Positions 7,178-13,562 of a stretch of DNA of 16,338 bases are shown here, piece by piece. The first letter of the stretch is position 1. Each line of letters opens with the position of its first letter. Made by a program: the position numbers and the translations under genes. This DNA comes from DATJMJ01 sp035508795 (GTDB lineage: Bacteria; Actinomycetota; Acidimicrobiia; Acidimicrobiales; Palsa-688). The stretch lies in contig DATJMJ010000036.1 of the NCBI GenBank assembly GCA_035508795.1, positions 1-16,338 of the forward strand, given 5' to 3'. The notes below the pieces were generated by a model that saw only the letters and a list, made by a program, of their open reading frames with translations, did not search any database and was not told where the DNA came from.

Positions 7178-7398
7178 GTCGTTGTCTCCGTGGGCCGGGA
7201 CGAGGGTGGCCGCCGTGCGCCAGCTCCCCCTCCCGAAATATTGGGATTGGCCAACAATTGCACGCGCGTGAGCCACCTCGCACGTGTTGCCGTAAGAGGA
7301 GCGGTGTTCCGACGCGCTCGGGTGCCCCGTACGCGCGGTACGCGCGTTGAGCGCTGACAAAGGGCCCAATTGTGGCAAGAGTCGCAACAGGCGAACGA

Positions 7399-7451
7399 GC
7401 CCCCGACCGGCCCCCGCCGAGCCTCCGTCACGCCCCCGACCGGCTCCCGCC
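7399..7451. repeat. 20-bp imperfect direct repeat
   Basis: gcccccgaccggc(c/t)cccgcc occurs at 7399-7418 and 7432-7451, differing at one base, 33 bp apart start to start. It lies just downstream of the mrp stop. No function can be assigned. Confidence 0.7.
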
Positions 7452-7476
7452 CGGCCCTGAGCCGCCTCAGGAAGCG

Positions 7477-8673
7477 TCAGCCGATCGGCGCGGCAGCTTC
7501 TGGCACTTGGCCCAGGGCTTCGAGCGCCTCGAGCACCCGGGCGGAGCAGTTGGTCATCTGGACAGCCGGGCAGAGCCGTTCCACCTCGTCGACGAGCGCT
7601 GCGAAAGCGGAGCCGGCAGGGGTGGACCGCTCAAGCGCGACGGGCTCGCCCCTGTCGCCGCCAGCCGAAACTGAGGGCTCGAGCGGGATGCTCGCAAGCA
7701 GCGGGGCCCCCACCTCGTCGGCGAGCCGCTGACCACCCCCTGTCCCGAACAGCTCGTAGCGCTCGCCGTGCTCGCAGACGAACGAGCTCATGTTTTCGAC
7801 GACGCCTACCACTCGCAGGTACCCCTTGCGAGCCATCGTCGCAGCCCTCGCGGCCACCTTCTGAGCCGCCTGGGCAGGGGTGGTGACGACAATGACCTCG
7901 GCGCGCGGCAGCATCCGCGCGAGCCCCATCTGCACGTCGCCCGTGCCGGGGGGCATGTCGACCACGAGGTAGTCGAGGTCGCCCCAAGCCACCTCTTCGA
8001 GGAAATGTTGCACGGCCCGGTTGAGCATCAAGCCTCTCCACATGACCGGTTCGTCCTCGCCGGCCAGGAAACCCATCGAAGCGACCCGCAGCTCCCCACT
8101 CCCGCAAGCGCGTACCAAGGGACGGATCACCTTGCGCCCGGGCACGCTCGGGTCCCATGTGCCCTCCAACTGCCCGTGTAGCCCGAGCAGGCGTGGCACC
8201 GAGAAGCCGGCGATGTCGGCGTCAAGCACCCCCACGCAATAGCCACGGGCGGCGAGGCCAGCGGCGAGGTTGACGGCCACAGACGATTTCCCGACGCCGC
8301 CCTTGCCGGACGACACTGCGAGCACCCTGGCACGGGGAGGCACCGCCGTCGGCGGGGCTTTCTGGCTCGCTCTCCACCGGGCGCGCGCCATCAGGGCCGC
8401 TTTTTGGGCACGCCCCATTTCGGACGTCTCTACCTTGACTTGGCTCACCCCGGGCAGGGCGCCGACCCGGCCGGTCACCTCGGCCTTGATCTGGCCGCGA
8501 AGAGGGCAAGAAGGCGTCGTGAGCCCCACCCGGACGAGCACCACGCCCCCTGGGAGCACTTCGACCCGGTCGACCATGCCGAGGTCGACGATGTTGTCCC
8601 CTAGTTCGGGGTCGACCACTCCACGCAGGGCGTCTTTTACCGACGCCTCGTCCGGCGGCTGCGTCGTGGCCAT
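7477..8673 (-). CDS. mrp: Mrp/ApbC-type iron-sulfur cluster carrier P-loop ATPase
   Basis: 398 residues, full length for the family. Residues 1-90 are a MIP18/DUF59-type domain (DALRGVVDPELGDNIVDLGM, with conserved-type Cys56 in TPSCPLRG). The ATPase follows: deviant Walker A SSGKGGVGKSS at about 122-131, switch region DADIAG, and DMPPGTGDVQ at about 239-247. Family members carry and transfer [4Fe-4S] clusters to apoproteins in the cytosol. The usual C-terminal CxxC appears degenerate: CEHGERYELFG at about 300 keeps only the first cysteine. ATG at 8673 is chosen because the DUF59 domain begins right after it; the frame runs further up to 8868, but that part is unconserved and overlaps the divergent gene. 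No strong ribosome site is visible. It is divergent from the ErpA-like Fe-S protein, a fitting functional neighbour. Confidence 0.95.
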   Translation of the reverse strand: MATTQPPDEASVKDALRGVVDPELGDNIVDLGMVDRVEVLPGGVVLVRVGLTTPSCPLRGQIKAEVTGRVGALPGVSQVKVETSEMGRAQKAALMARARWRASQKAPPTAVPPRARVLAVSSGKGGVGKSSVAVNLAAGLAARGYCVGVLDADIAGFSVPRLLGLHGQLEGTWDPSVPGRKVIRPLVRACGSGELRVASMGFLAGEDEPVMWRGLMLNRAVQHFLEEVAWGDLDYLVVDMPPGTGDVQMGLARMLPRAEVIVVTTPAQAAQKVAARAATMARKGYLRVVGVVENMSSFVCEHGERYELFGTGGGQRLADEVGAPLLASIPLEPSVSAGGDRGEPVALERSTPAGSAFAALVDEVERLCPAVQMTNCSARVLEALEALGQVPEAAAPIG

Positions 8674-8723
8674 GGGCCCATGGTACGGCCCCGTGCGGGC
8701 AGCCCGGATGCCGTGCCCCGCTG

Positions 8724-8729
8724 TACGAT
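8724..8729 (+). promoter_or_regulatory. Possible -10 element for the erpA-ridA unit
   Basis: TACGAT in the 100-bp mrp/erpA divergent gap, 44 nt before the erpA GTG. It fits TAnnnT, but no clear -35 is visible, so it is a weak prediction. Confidence 0.25.
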
Positions 8730-8763
8730 GGTGACAGTTCGTCGTAGGAAGTCCGCAGTCAGC

Positions 8764-8769
8764 AGGAGG
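8764..8769 (+). promoter_or_regulatory. Ribosome binding site for the erpA-like gene
   Basis: AGGAGG, a perfect Shine-Dalgarno core, 4 nt before the GTG at 8774. It fixes the start. Confidence 0.8.
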
Positions 8770-8773
8770 CCGC

Positions 8774-9127
8774 GTGAGCATTACATCAGCAACCAACCCG
8801 ACCGAGACCCTGGCCCTTACCGACGGGGCGAGCGCCAAGGTGAAGGAGCTGCTCGAGGAGGAAGGCAACTCGGAGCTTTTCTTGCGGGTCGCCGTGCGGC
8901 CCGGCGGGTGCTCGGGTTACTCGTACGAGATGTTCTTCGACACCGAGTTGGTCGATGACGACCTCCAGTCCGAGACGGGCGGGGTCAAAGTTGTCGTGGA
9001 CCCCGCAAGCGCGGCGCTCCTGACGGGGGCGACACTGGACTACAAGGATGGGCTGCAGGGCGCGGGTTTTTCGATCAACAACCCAAACGCCACGCGCACC
9101 TGCGGCTGCGGCCAGTCCTTCAGCTGA
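8774..9127 (+). CDS. erpA: HesB/IscA/ErpA-family iron-sulfur insertion protein
   Basis: 117 residues, a typical A-type Fe-S carrier length. It delivers [2Fe-2S] or [4Fe-4S] clusters to target enzymes. The three ligand cysteines of the family are present: Cys46 in RPGGCSGYSY and Cys110 and Cys112 in TCGCGQSF near the C-terminus. The preceding region (LTDGASAKVKELLEEEG) is also family-typical. GTG at 8774 has a perfect AGGAGG 4 nt upstream. Divergent from the Mrp-type Fe-S carrier, so the two probably serve the same cluster-delivery pathway. The stop TGA is embedded in the proposed CTG start of the downstream RidA gene (cTGA), suggesting coupled translation. Whether it is the ErpA, IscA or SufA member cannot be told from the sequence alone. 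Confidence 0.93.
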   Translation: MSITSATNPTETLALTDGASAKVKELLEEEGNSELFLRVAVRPGGCSGYSYEMFFDTELVDDDLQSETGGVKVVVDPASAALLTGATLDYKDGLQGAGFSINNPNATRTCGCGQSFS

Positions 9128-9480
9128 GCACCCCTCGCCCGGCAGGGCCTTACTCACCGATCGTCGAAGCCGGCGAATGGCTGGTCGTCTCGGGCCAGGT
9201 AGGAGCGCGTGACGGCACCCTCGTTCCTGGGGGCGTGGCTGCGCAAACATCTCAGGCGGTGGCCAACGTCGAGAGCCTTCTTGTGAGCCGGGGCGCCAAG
9301 CTGTCCGACGTGGTCAAAACGATGGTTTTCCTTGCAGACATATCCGACTTCGCAGTGATGAACGATGCCTATGTCGCAGCGTTCGCCGACCACCGCCCGG
9401 CTCGTTCGACGATCGGGGTCGCCGGGCTTCCGCTCGGTGCTCTCGTGGAAGTTGAGGCCTGGGCGAGGCGGGAGCCCTAG
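9124..9480 (+). CDS. ridA: RidA-family enamine/imine deaminase, probable CTG start
   Basis: RidA (YjgF/YER057c/UK114) proteins are small cytosolic trimers that hydrolyse reactive enamines and imines such as those made by PLP enzymes. Family landmarks are STPRPAGPYSP near the start, WLVVSGQVG, then RSTIGVAGLPLGALVEVEAW at the end. Arg94 and Glu109 stand 15 residues apart, as do Arg105 and Glu120 of E. coli RidA. The first usual start codon in frame is GTG at 9235, but that would remove 37 family-typical residues. From the upstream in-frame stop at 8956 to 9235 there is no ATG, GTG or TTG. CTG at 9124 gives 118 residues and overlaps the erpA stop (cTGA). No ribosome site is seen, so coupling to erpA is likely. 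A sequencing error or a fusion by frameshift are alternatives. The stop overlaps that of the convergent glnR-like gene. Confidence 0.85.
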   Translation: MSTPRPAGPYSPIVEAGEWLVVSGQVGARDGTLVPGGVAAQTSQAVANVESLLVSRGAKLSDVVKTMVFLADISDFAVMNDAYVAAFADHRPARSTIGVAGLPLGALVEVEAWARREP

Positions 9481-10157
9481 AGCGCCCAGCGGCTCTGGCC
9501 GAAGCGGTAGCCCACAGACCGCACCGTCGAGATCAGGTTGGCTTGCTCCTCGCCGAGCTTGGCCCGCAGGCGGCGGATGTGCACGTCGACCGTGCGCGCA
9601 CCGCCGTAGTACTCGTAGCCCCAGACGCGCGAGAGCAGCGTCTCCCGGGTGAAGACCTTCCCCGGGTGCGTCGCAAGGAACTTGAGCAGCTCGTACTCCA
9701 TAAACGTCAGCGAGAGCGGCCGGCCGGCCACCGAGGCCTGGTAGGTCTCGAGGTTGAGCACGAGGGGGCCGTACTCGACGAGCTCGGGCCGCAGCCCTCT
9801 CCCGGTTCGCCAAAACAGGTGGGCCAGGCGCGCCTCGAGCTCCCTCGGGTCGCAGGGCGTGGCGCAGAAGTCGTCGAACAGGTCCTCGCGCAGTTCGAGA
9901 GCACCGAGCTGCTGGGGCGACAGGACCAGCAGGAGGGGAGCGAACGGGACGTCTCGCTTGCGAAGAGCGCGGCACAGTGCGAAGGCCGCGTCCGGCTGGT
10001 CGTCGGCGCAGACGACGCCACCGGACCACCCATCTTCGGGCTCGTACTGCTCGGCGTCGGCGAGCGAGGTGACCGACTTCCACGTGTAGCTCGCCATCGC
10101 CAGGGCGTGCCCGACCGCAGCCGGTGGCGGGCCCGGGAAGACGAGTAGCGGCTCCAC
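9477..10157 (-). CDS. glnR: GlnR-like orphan OmpR-family response regulator
   Basis: DNA-binding regulator, 226 residues. The N-terminal receiver-like domain (1-115) is atypical. It lacks the usual acidic pair after the first strand (reads LLVFPGPPPAAVG), keeps an aspartate near position 52 (VVCADD), and has ATP where the conserved KP lysine motif is expected (CATPCDPREL). The C-terminal winged helix (128-218) is strong: LTFMEYELLKFLATHPGKVF, WGYEYYGGARTVDVHIRRL and STVRSVGYRF. This closely resembles actinobacterial GlnR, which controls nitrogen-assimilation genes without a partner kinase. Its place 66 bp downstream of glnA2 and close to glnA1 supports the name. The GTG start is preceded by AGGAG at 4 nt. 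No histidine kinase gene is adjacent. The tail overlaps the ridA stop by 3 bp. Confidence 0.85.
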   Translation of the reverse strand: MEPLLVFPGPPPAAVGHALAMASYTWKSVTSLADAEQYEPEDGWSGGVVCADDQPDAAFALCRALRKRDVPFAPLLLVLSPQQLGALELREDLFDDFCATPCDPRELEARLAHLFWRTGRGLRPELVEYGPLVLNLETYQASVAGRPLSLTFMEYELLKFLATHPGKVFTRETLLSRVWGYEYYGGARTVDVHIRRLRAKLGEEQANLISTVRSVGYRFGQSRWAL

Positions 10158-10223
10158 AGTTCTCCTATCGGCCGGCGGGGGAGGTTGCTGTCGGGGACAT
10201 CTGGTCGTGCGCCCGGCCGGCTT

Positions 10224-11579
10224 CTATAGCGCTTCCAGGTAGCGGCGCACCTCGAAAGGCGTTACCTCCGCCTTGTAGGCAGCCCACTCGGCGCGCTTGT
10301 TGCGGAGGAACCATTCGAAGACGTGCTCCCCGAGCGCGCCGGCCACGAGCTCGGAGCCTTCCATGACGTCGAGCGCCTCGGCGAGGGACGCCGGCAGTGC
10401 GTTGATTCCTTCTGCGAGCCGCTCCTGCGCTGACATCCGGTAGATGTTGGCCGAGGCTTCCTTGGGCAGTTGGTAGTGCCCTTTTACACCCGCGAGGCCG
10501 GCCGCAAGTACGACGGCCCATGCGAGATAGGGGTTGGTGGAGGGGTCCGGCGAGCGGTACTCGATCCGTGTCGAGTCGCGCTTGCCCTTTTTGGTGGGGG
10601 GTACGCGTACGAGAGCGGAGCGGTTGTTCTGCGCCCAGGAAAGGTAGACGGGCGCCTCGATCAGAGGCTGGTCCTCCTGCGACACGATCAGCCGCTTGTA
10701 GGAGTTGACCCACTGGTTGGTTATGGCAGTTATCTCGCGGGCGTGGTGGAGCACCCCGGCGATGAACTGGCGCGCGACTTCGGAGAGGTGGTACTCGTCC
10801 GAGTCGTCGTAGAAGGCATTGGTGTCGCCGTCGAAGAGCGACATGTGCGTGTGCATGCCCGAACCCTGCACGCCACTCAGCGGCTTGGGCATGAAGGTCG
10901 CCAGTATGCCGCTCCTGGCTGCCATTTCCTTGACCACCACCCTCACGAGCATGACCGTGTCGGCCATCGTCATGGCATCGGTGTAGCGAAGGTCGATCTC
11001 GTGCTGGCTCGGCGCGTCCTCGTGCTGGCTGTACTCGACCGGTATCCCCATTTCCTCGAGCATGAGCACCGTCTCACGGCGGAGCGCGGTGGCGCGGTCG
11101 TTGCCCATGAGCTCGAAGTAGGAACCCTCGTCGAGGGGGTGGGGCGGTTGGCCGGGCGCGCCCGGAGGCTCGAAGTAGAAGTACTCCAGCTCGGGCGCCA
11201 CATAAAACGAGAAACCCTGGTCGCGAGCCTGGTCGAGCGCCCGTCGCAAAACGTAGCGCGGGTCGCCTTCGAAAGGGGTGCCGTCGAGGTTGAGGATGTC
11301 GCAGACCACCCGGGCGACCGGTGCCCCGCCAGTGAGGTAGGGGAGGAGCTGGAAGGTCTTCGGGTCCGGCACGGCGAGGACGTCGCTCTCCTGGACCCGC
11401 GAAAAGCCGTCTATAGCCGACCCGTCGAAGGTCATGCCCTCGTCGAGAGCGTTTTCCAGCTCGGCAGGCGTGATGTTGAACGCTTTGGGGATACCGAGCA
11501 CGTCCGTGAACCAAAGTTGGACAAAACGGATGCCGCGCTCCTCGACGGTCCTCAGCACGTAGTCCTTTTGGGAGTCCAT
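10224..11579 (-). CDS. glnA2: Glutamine synthetase type I, GlnA2-like
   Basis: Makes glutamine from glutamate, ammonia and ATP; expected as a cytosolic dodecamer. 451 residues, matching the GlnA2 (alpha) group, which lacks the adenylylation loop. Start MDSQKDYVLRTVEERGIRF is GlnA2-like. Conserved sites: TFDGSAIDGF (50-59), metal ligands in PELEYFYFE (Glu130 and Glu132), QHEDAPSQHEID (Glu187 and Glu194), GSGMHTHMS (His243), NRSALVRVP and RIEYRSPDPSTNPYLA (Glu340, Arg342). There is no NLYDLP-type tyrosine; the matching region reads SANIYRMSAQE. The flap loop before IEAPVY is six residues longer than in the neighbouring GlnA1. ATG at 11579 has GAGGAG just upstream. Probably transcribed with the glnR-like gene 66 bp downstream. 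In Streptomyces some GlnA-like proteins use polyamines, but this one groups by eye with GlnA2, not those. Confidence 0.94.
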   Translation of the reverse strand: MDSQKDYVLRTVEERGIRFVQLWFTDVLGIPKAFNITPAELENALDEGMTFDGSAIDGFSRVQESDVLAVPDPKTFQLLPYLTGGAPVARVVCDILNLDGTPFEGDPRYVLRRALDQARDQGFSFYVAPELEYFYFEPPGAPGQPPHPLDEGSYFELMGNDRATALRRETVLMLEEMGIPVEYSQHEDAPSQHEIDLRYTDAMTMADTVMLVRVVVKEMAARSGILATFMPKPLSGVQGSGMHTHMSLFDGDTNAFYDDSDEYHLSEVARQFIAGVLHHAREITAITNQWVNSYKRLIVSQEDQPLIEAPVYLSWAQNNRSALVRVPPTKKGKRDSTRIEYRSPDPSTNPYLAWAVVLAAGLAGVKGHYQLPKEASANIYRMSAQERLAEGINALPASLAEALDVMEGSELVAGALGEHVFEWFLRNKRAEWAAYKAEVTPFEVRRYLEAL

Positions 11580-11591
11580 AGCATCTCCTCG

Positions 11592-11624
11592 GCCCCGGCG
11601 CGGCCGGGGCGCCGACAGGGCGCC
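11592..11624 (-). promoter_or_regulatory. Two overlapping GC hairpins in the glnA2 leader
   Basis: Hairpin A pairs 11592-11598 with 11604-11610 (7 bp, all G-C, 5-nt loop) and touches the glnA2 ribosome site. Hairpin B pairs 11608-11613 with 11619-11624 (ggcgcc to ggcgcc, 5-nt loop). They share 11608-11610, so they cannot both form in full. The location in the 5' leader allows translational or attenuation-type control, but in DNA this GC-rich it could be chance. Confidence 0.35.
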
Positions 11625-11719
11625 GGCCGGGCACCGCTCGTGCGCCAGCCCCTTCGCCTATGCAACGATAGACCGCGAGCGGGGTGCTCGCCGGTCTCGC
11701 CAGCCAGCAGCCTGCGACG

Positions 11720-11746
11720 TTCACACAGAGTTCACAGAGGAGCAAC
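11720..11746 (-). promoter_or_regulatory. Candidate GlnR-type operator between glnA2 and glnA1
   Basis: Read on the minus strand: GTTGC at 11746-11742, then GTGAAC and GTGAAC, whose cores TTCAC lie at 11731-11735 and 11720-11724 on the plus strand. The three half-sites are spaced exactly 11 bp, one helical turn, as in GlnR boxes (gTnAC-n6-GaAAC). The match to the consensus is partial. The site is about 90 bp before the glnA1 start and about 140 bp before the glnA2 start, well placed to control both. The gene for the GlnR-like protein is in the same cluster. Confidence 0.45.
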
Positions 11747-11822
11747 ACAGCTGCCATACGGCCGTGCCACGGTGGGCTGCCGCGGTGGTGCGTCCAGTGT
11801 TGCCACCTCTGAACCAGATTAG

Positions 11823-11829
11823 AAAGGGG
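11823..11829 (+). promoter_or_regulatory. Ribosome binding site deciding the TTG start of glnA1
   Basis: AAAGGGG, 7 nt before TTG at 11837. It supports TTG initiation, as no ATG or GTG lies in frame at the expected family start. Confidence 0.65.
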
Positions 11830-11836
11830 TAGTACC

Positions 11837-13267
11837 TTGGCCTTCGAGAGGCGTACGCCTGAGGAGGTCCTGTCGCAGGTCCACCAGGAGGGCGTCGAGA
11901 TCATCGACGTGCGCTTCTGCGACTTGCCCGGGCTCATGCAGCACTTCTCCATCCCCGCTCACGAGCTCACCGAAGGCGCCTTTGAGGACGGCCTCGGCTT
12001 CGACGGGTCCTCAATACGCGGTTTCCAAGAAATCCAGGAATCCGACATGCTCTTGGTCCCGGACCCGGACACTGCTGTCCTCGACCCGTTCCGCCAGCAC
12101 AAGACGCTCAACATCAATTGCTTCGTGCGCGACCCTGTTACGGGCGAGTCCTACAGCCGTGACCCGCGCTACGTAGCAAAAAAGGCAGAAGATTACTTGG
12201 TTTCGACGGGAGTGGCGGATACCGCCTACTTCGGGCCCGAGGCAGAGTTCTTTATTTTCAACGACATCCGCTTCGACCAGAACGCCCACGAGGGCTACTA
12301 CCACATCGACTCTGTCGAGGGGATCTGGAACACAGGTAAGGGCGGAGAGCCGAACCTCGGTTTCAAGCCAAGGCACAAGGAAGGTTATTTCCCGATCCCA
12401 CCGATGGACCATTTCCAAGACCTGCGCTCGGAAATGATCCTGATGATGGAGAAAATGGGCATCGAGATCGAAGTGCAGCACCACGAGGTCGGCACTGCCG
12501 GCCAGGCGGAGATCGACATGCGCTTCGACACGTTGCTTGCGATGGCCGACAAGCTGATGCTCTACAAGTACGTCGTAAAGAGCGTGGCGCGCGCCAACGG
12601 GCTTACTGCGACGTTCATGCCGAAGCCGCTTTACGGCGACAACGGTTCGGGCATGCACGTCCACAGCTCGCTCTGGAGCGGCGGCGACCCGCTGTTCGCC
12701 TCCGAGCTCGGCTACGCGGGCCTTTCCGACATGGGCCGCCACTACATCGGTGGCCTGCTCAAGCACGCCCCGGCCATCCTCGCCTTCGCAGCACCGACGA
12801 CCAACAGCTACAAGCGGTTGGTGCCCGGTTACGAGGCCCCCGTGAACCTCGTCTATTCGCAGCGCAACCGCTCGGCGGCTTGCCGGATCCCGCTCTACTC
12901 CAAGAGCCCGAAGGCAAAGCGGGTCGAGTTCCGCTGCCCGGACCCGTCCTGCAACCCCTACCTGGCCTTCTCCGCGATCTTGATGGCGGGCCTCGACGGT
13001 GTCCAAAACAAGATCGAGCCGCCCGACCCGGTCGACAAAGACCTCTACGACCTGCCGCCCGAGGAGCTCGCCAAGGTGCCCCAGGTCCCCGGTTCGCTGC
13101 AGGAGTCACTGGCTGCCCTCGAAGCTGACCACGAGTTCCTCCAGGCAGGCGGCGTCTTTACGGACGACCTGATCGAAACCTGGGTCGAGTACAAGCGCGA
13201 GCACGAGATCGACCCCGTCCGGCTCAGGCCGCACCCCTGGGAGTTCTACCTCTACTACGACATCTAG
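11837..13267 (+). CDS. glnA: Glutamine synthetase type I, GlnA1, adenylylation-type
   Basis: Main ammonia-assimilating glutamine synthetase, ATP-dependent, expected cytosolic dodecamer. 476 residues, the length of the beta group (GSI-beta). Landmarks: DVRFCDLPGLMQHF (24-37), FDGSSIRGF (55-63), YFGPEAEFFIF (Glu135 and Glu137), HHEVGTAGQAEID, GDNGSGMHVHSSLW, NSYKRLVPGYEAPV with the flap glutamate, NRSAACRIP, and KRVEFRCPDPSCNPYLAF. Tyr404 in DKDLYDLPPEE is the adenylylation site, so activity is probably tuned by a GlnE-type adenylyltransferase encoded elsewhere. Ends PHPWEFYLYYDI as usual. Translation starts at TTG with AAAGGGG 7 nt upstream. Divergent from glnA2 across 257 bp that probably hold the nitrogen-responsive control region. 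Complete gene. Confidence 0.97.
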   Translation: MAFERRTPEEVLSQVHQEGVEIIDVRFCDLPGLMQHFSIPAHELTEGAFEDGLGFDGSSIRGFQEIQESDMLLVPDPDTAVLDPFRQHKTLNINCFVRDPVTGESYSRDPRYVAKKAEDYLVSTGVADTAYFGPEAEFFIFNDIRFDQNAHEGYYHIDSVEGIWNTGKGGEPNLGFKPRHKEGYFPIPPMDHFQDLRSEMILMMEKMGIEIEVQHHEVGTAGQAEIDMRFDTLLAMADKLMLYKYVVKSVARANGLTATFMPKPLYGDNGSGMHVHSSLWSGGDPLFASELGYAGLSDMGRHYIGGLLKHAPAILAFAAPTTNSYKRLVPGYEAPVNLVYSQRNRSAACRIPLYSKSPKAKRVEFRCPDPSCNPYLAFSAILMAGLDGVQNKIEPPDPVDKDLYDLPPEELAKVPQVPGSLQESLAALEADHEFLQAGGVFTDDLIETWVEYKREHEIDPVRLRPHPWEFYLYYDI

Positions 13268-13349
13268 GCCCTGGCCTCCGGGCTCGCCCGAACGTGCCCT
13301 AAAACCTGCCACCCTGCTCGGCCATGCACGCCGTGGATGACCGAGCGGG

Positions 13350-13369
13350 GAGCCGGGCCCCCGGGGCTC
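13350..13369. terminator. Weak hairpin in the gap after glnA1
   Basis: GAGCC (13350-13354) can pair with GGCTC (13365-13369) around a GC-rich loop, 83 nt past the glnA1 stop. No T tract follows. It is the best terminator candidate in the 295-bp gap 13268-13562, which otherwise shows no gene. Confidence 0.22.
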
Positions 13370-13547
13370 TTGCCGCGCGCTCGCCGGTCCTCCTTCGCCA
13401 GCCGACGCTCCTGAGCCGCGGCCGGATCGTCGAGCCGACAGCGCTCCGGTCCGGGACCTGTTGCCCGGTGCCCCGAGCGGCTACCTTACAAGCAGCGTCC
13501 CCGACCGACGGTGGGCCGCTCCGGGAGCCATCGCAAACGCTCCGGCG

Positions 13548-13555
13548 AGGGAGGG
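13548..13555 (+). promoter_or_regulatory. Ribosome binding site deciding the hemerythrin gene start
   Basis: AGGGAGGG, 7 nt before ATG at 13563. It favours this ATG over the GTG three bases earlier and over the in-frame GTG at 13461. Confidence 0.75.
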
Positions 13556-13562
13556 AAACGTG

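Larger units (their letters stand above)
7168..7476. other. Intergenic region between mrp and the 134-residue protein
   Basis: 309 bp with no supported gene. It holds the AGGAG ribosome site for the gene to its left and an AT-richer patch around 7234-7262 (gaaatattgggattgg) where a minus-strand promoter might lie. It also contains a short repeated tract near 7328-7347 (tacgcgcg twice) and a 20-bp imperfect direct repeat at 7399-7418 and 7432-7451 just past the mrp stop. No promoter with both -35 and -10 could be assigned. Confidence 0.5.

Noticed and set aside
8674..8868. N-terminal extension of mrp by 65 residues
   Set aside because: It overlaps the divergent erpA start and its ribosome site, and is Ser/Arg/Pro-rich, while the DUF59 domain begins right after ATG 8673.
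9154..10083. 309-codon minus-strand frame covering ridA and glnR
   Set aside because: It is out of frame with the winged-helix domain of the GlnR-like gene and antisense to ridA; Arg/Pro/Ala-rich without motifs.
11762..11772. Palindrome CCGTGCCACGG upstream of glnA1
   Set aside because: Five-bp arms are too short to separate from chance in GC-rich DNA, and no second copy was found near glnA2.
10470..11822. 450-codon open frame on the plus strand
   Set aside because: It lies antisense to glnA2, whose frame has all family motifs. Long antisense frames are common in DNA with this codon bias, and the protein is His/Val/Arg-rich with no domain.
12011..13006. 331-codon open frame on the minus strand
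   Set aside because: Antisense shadow of glnA1.
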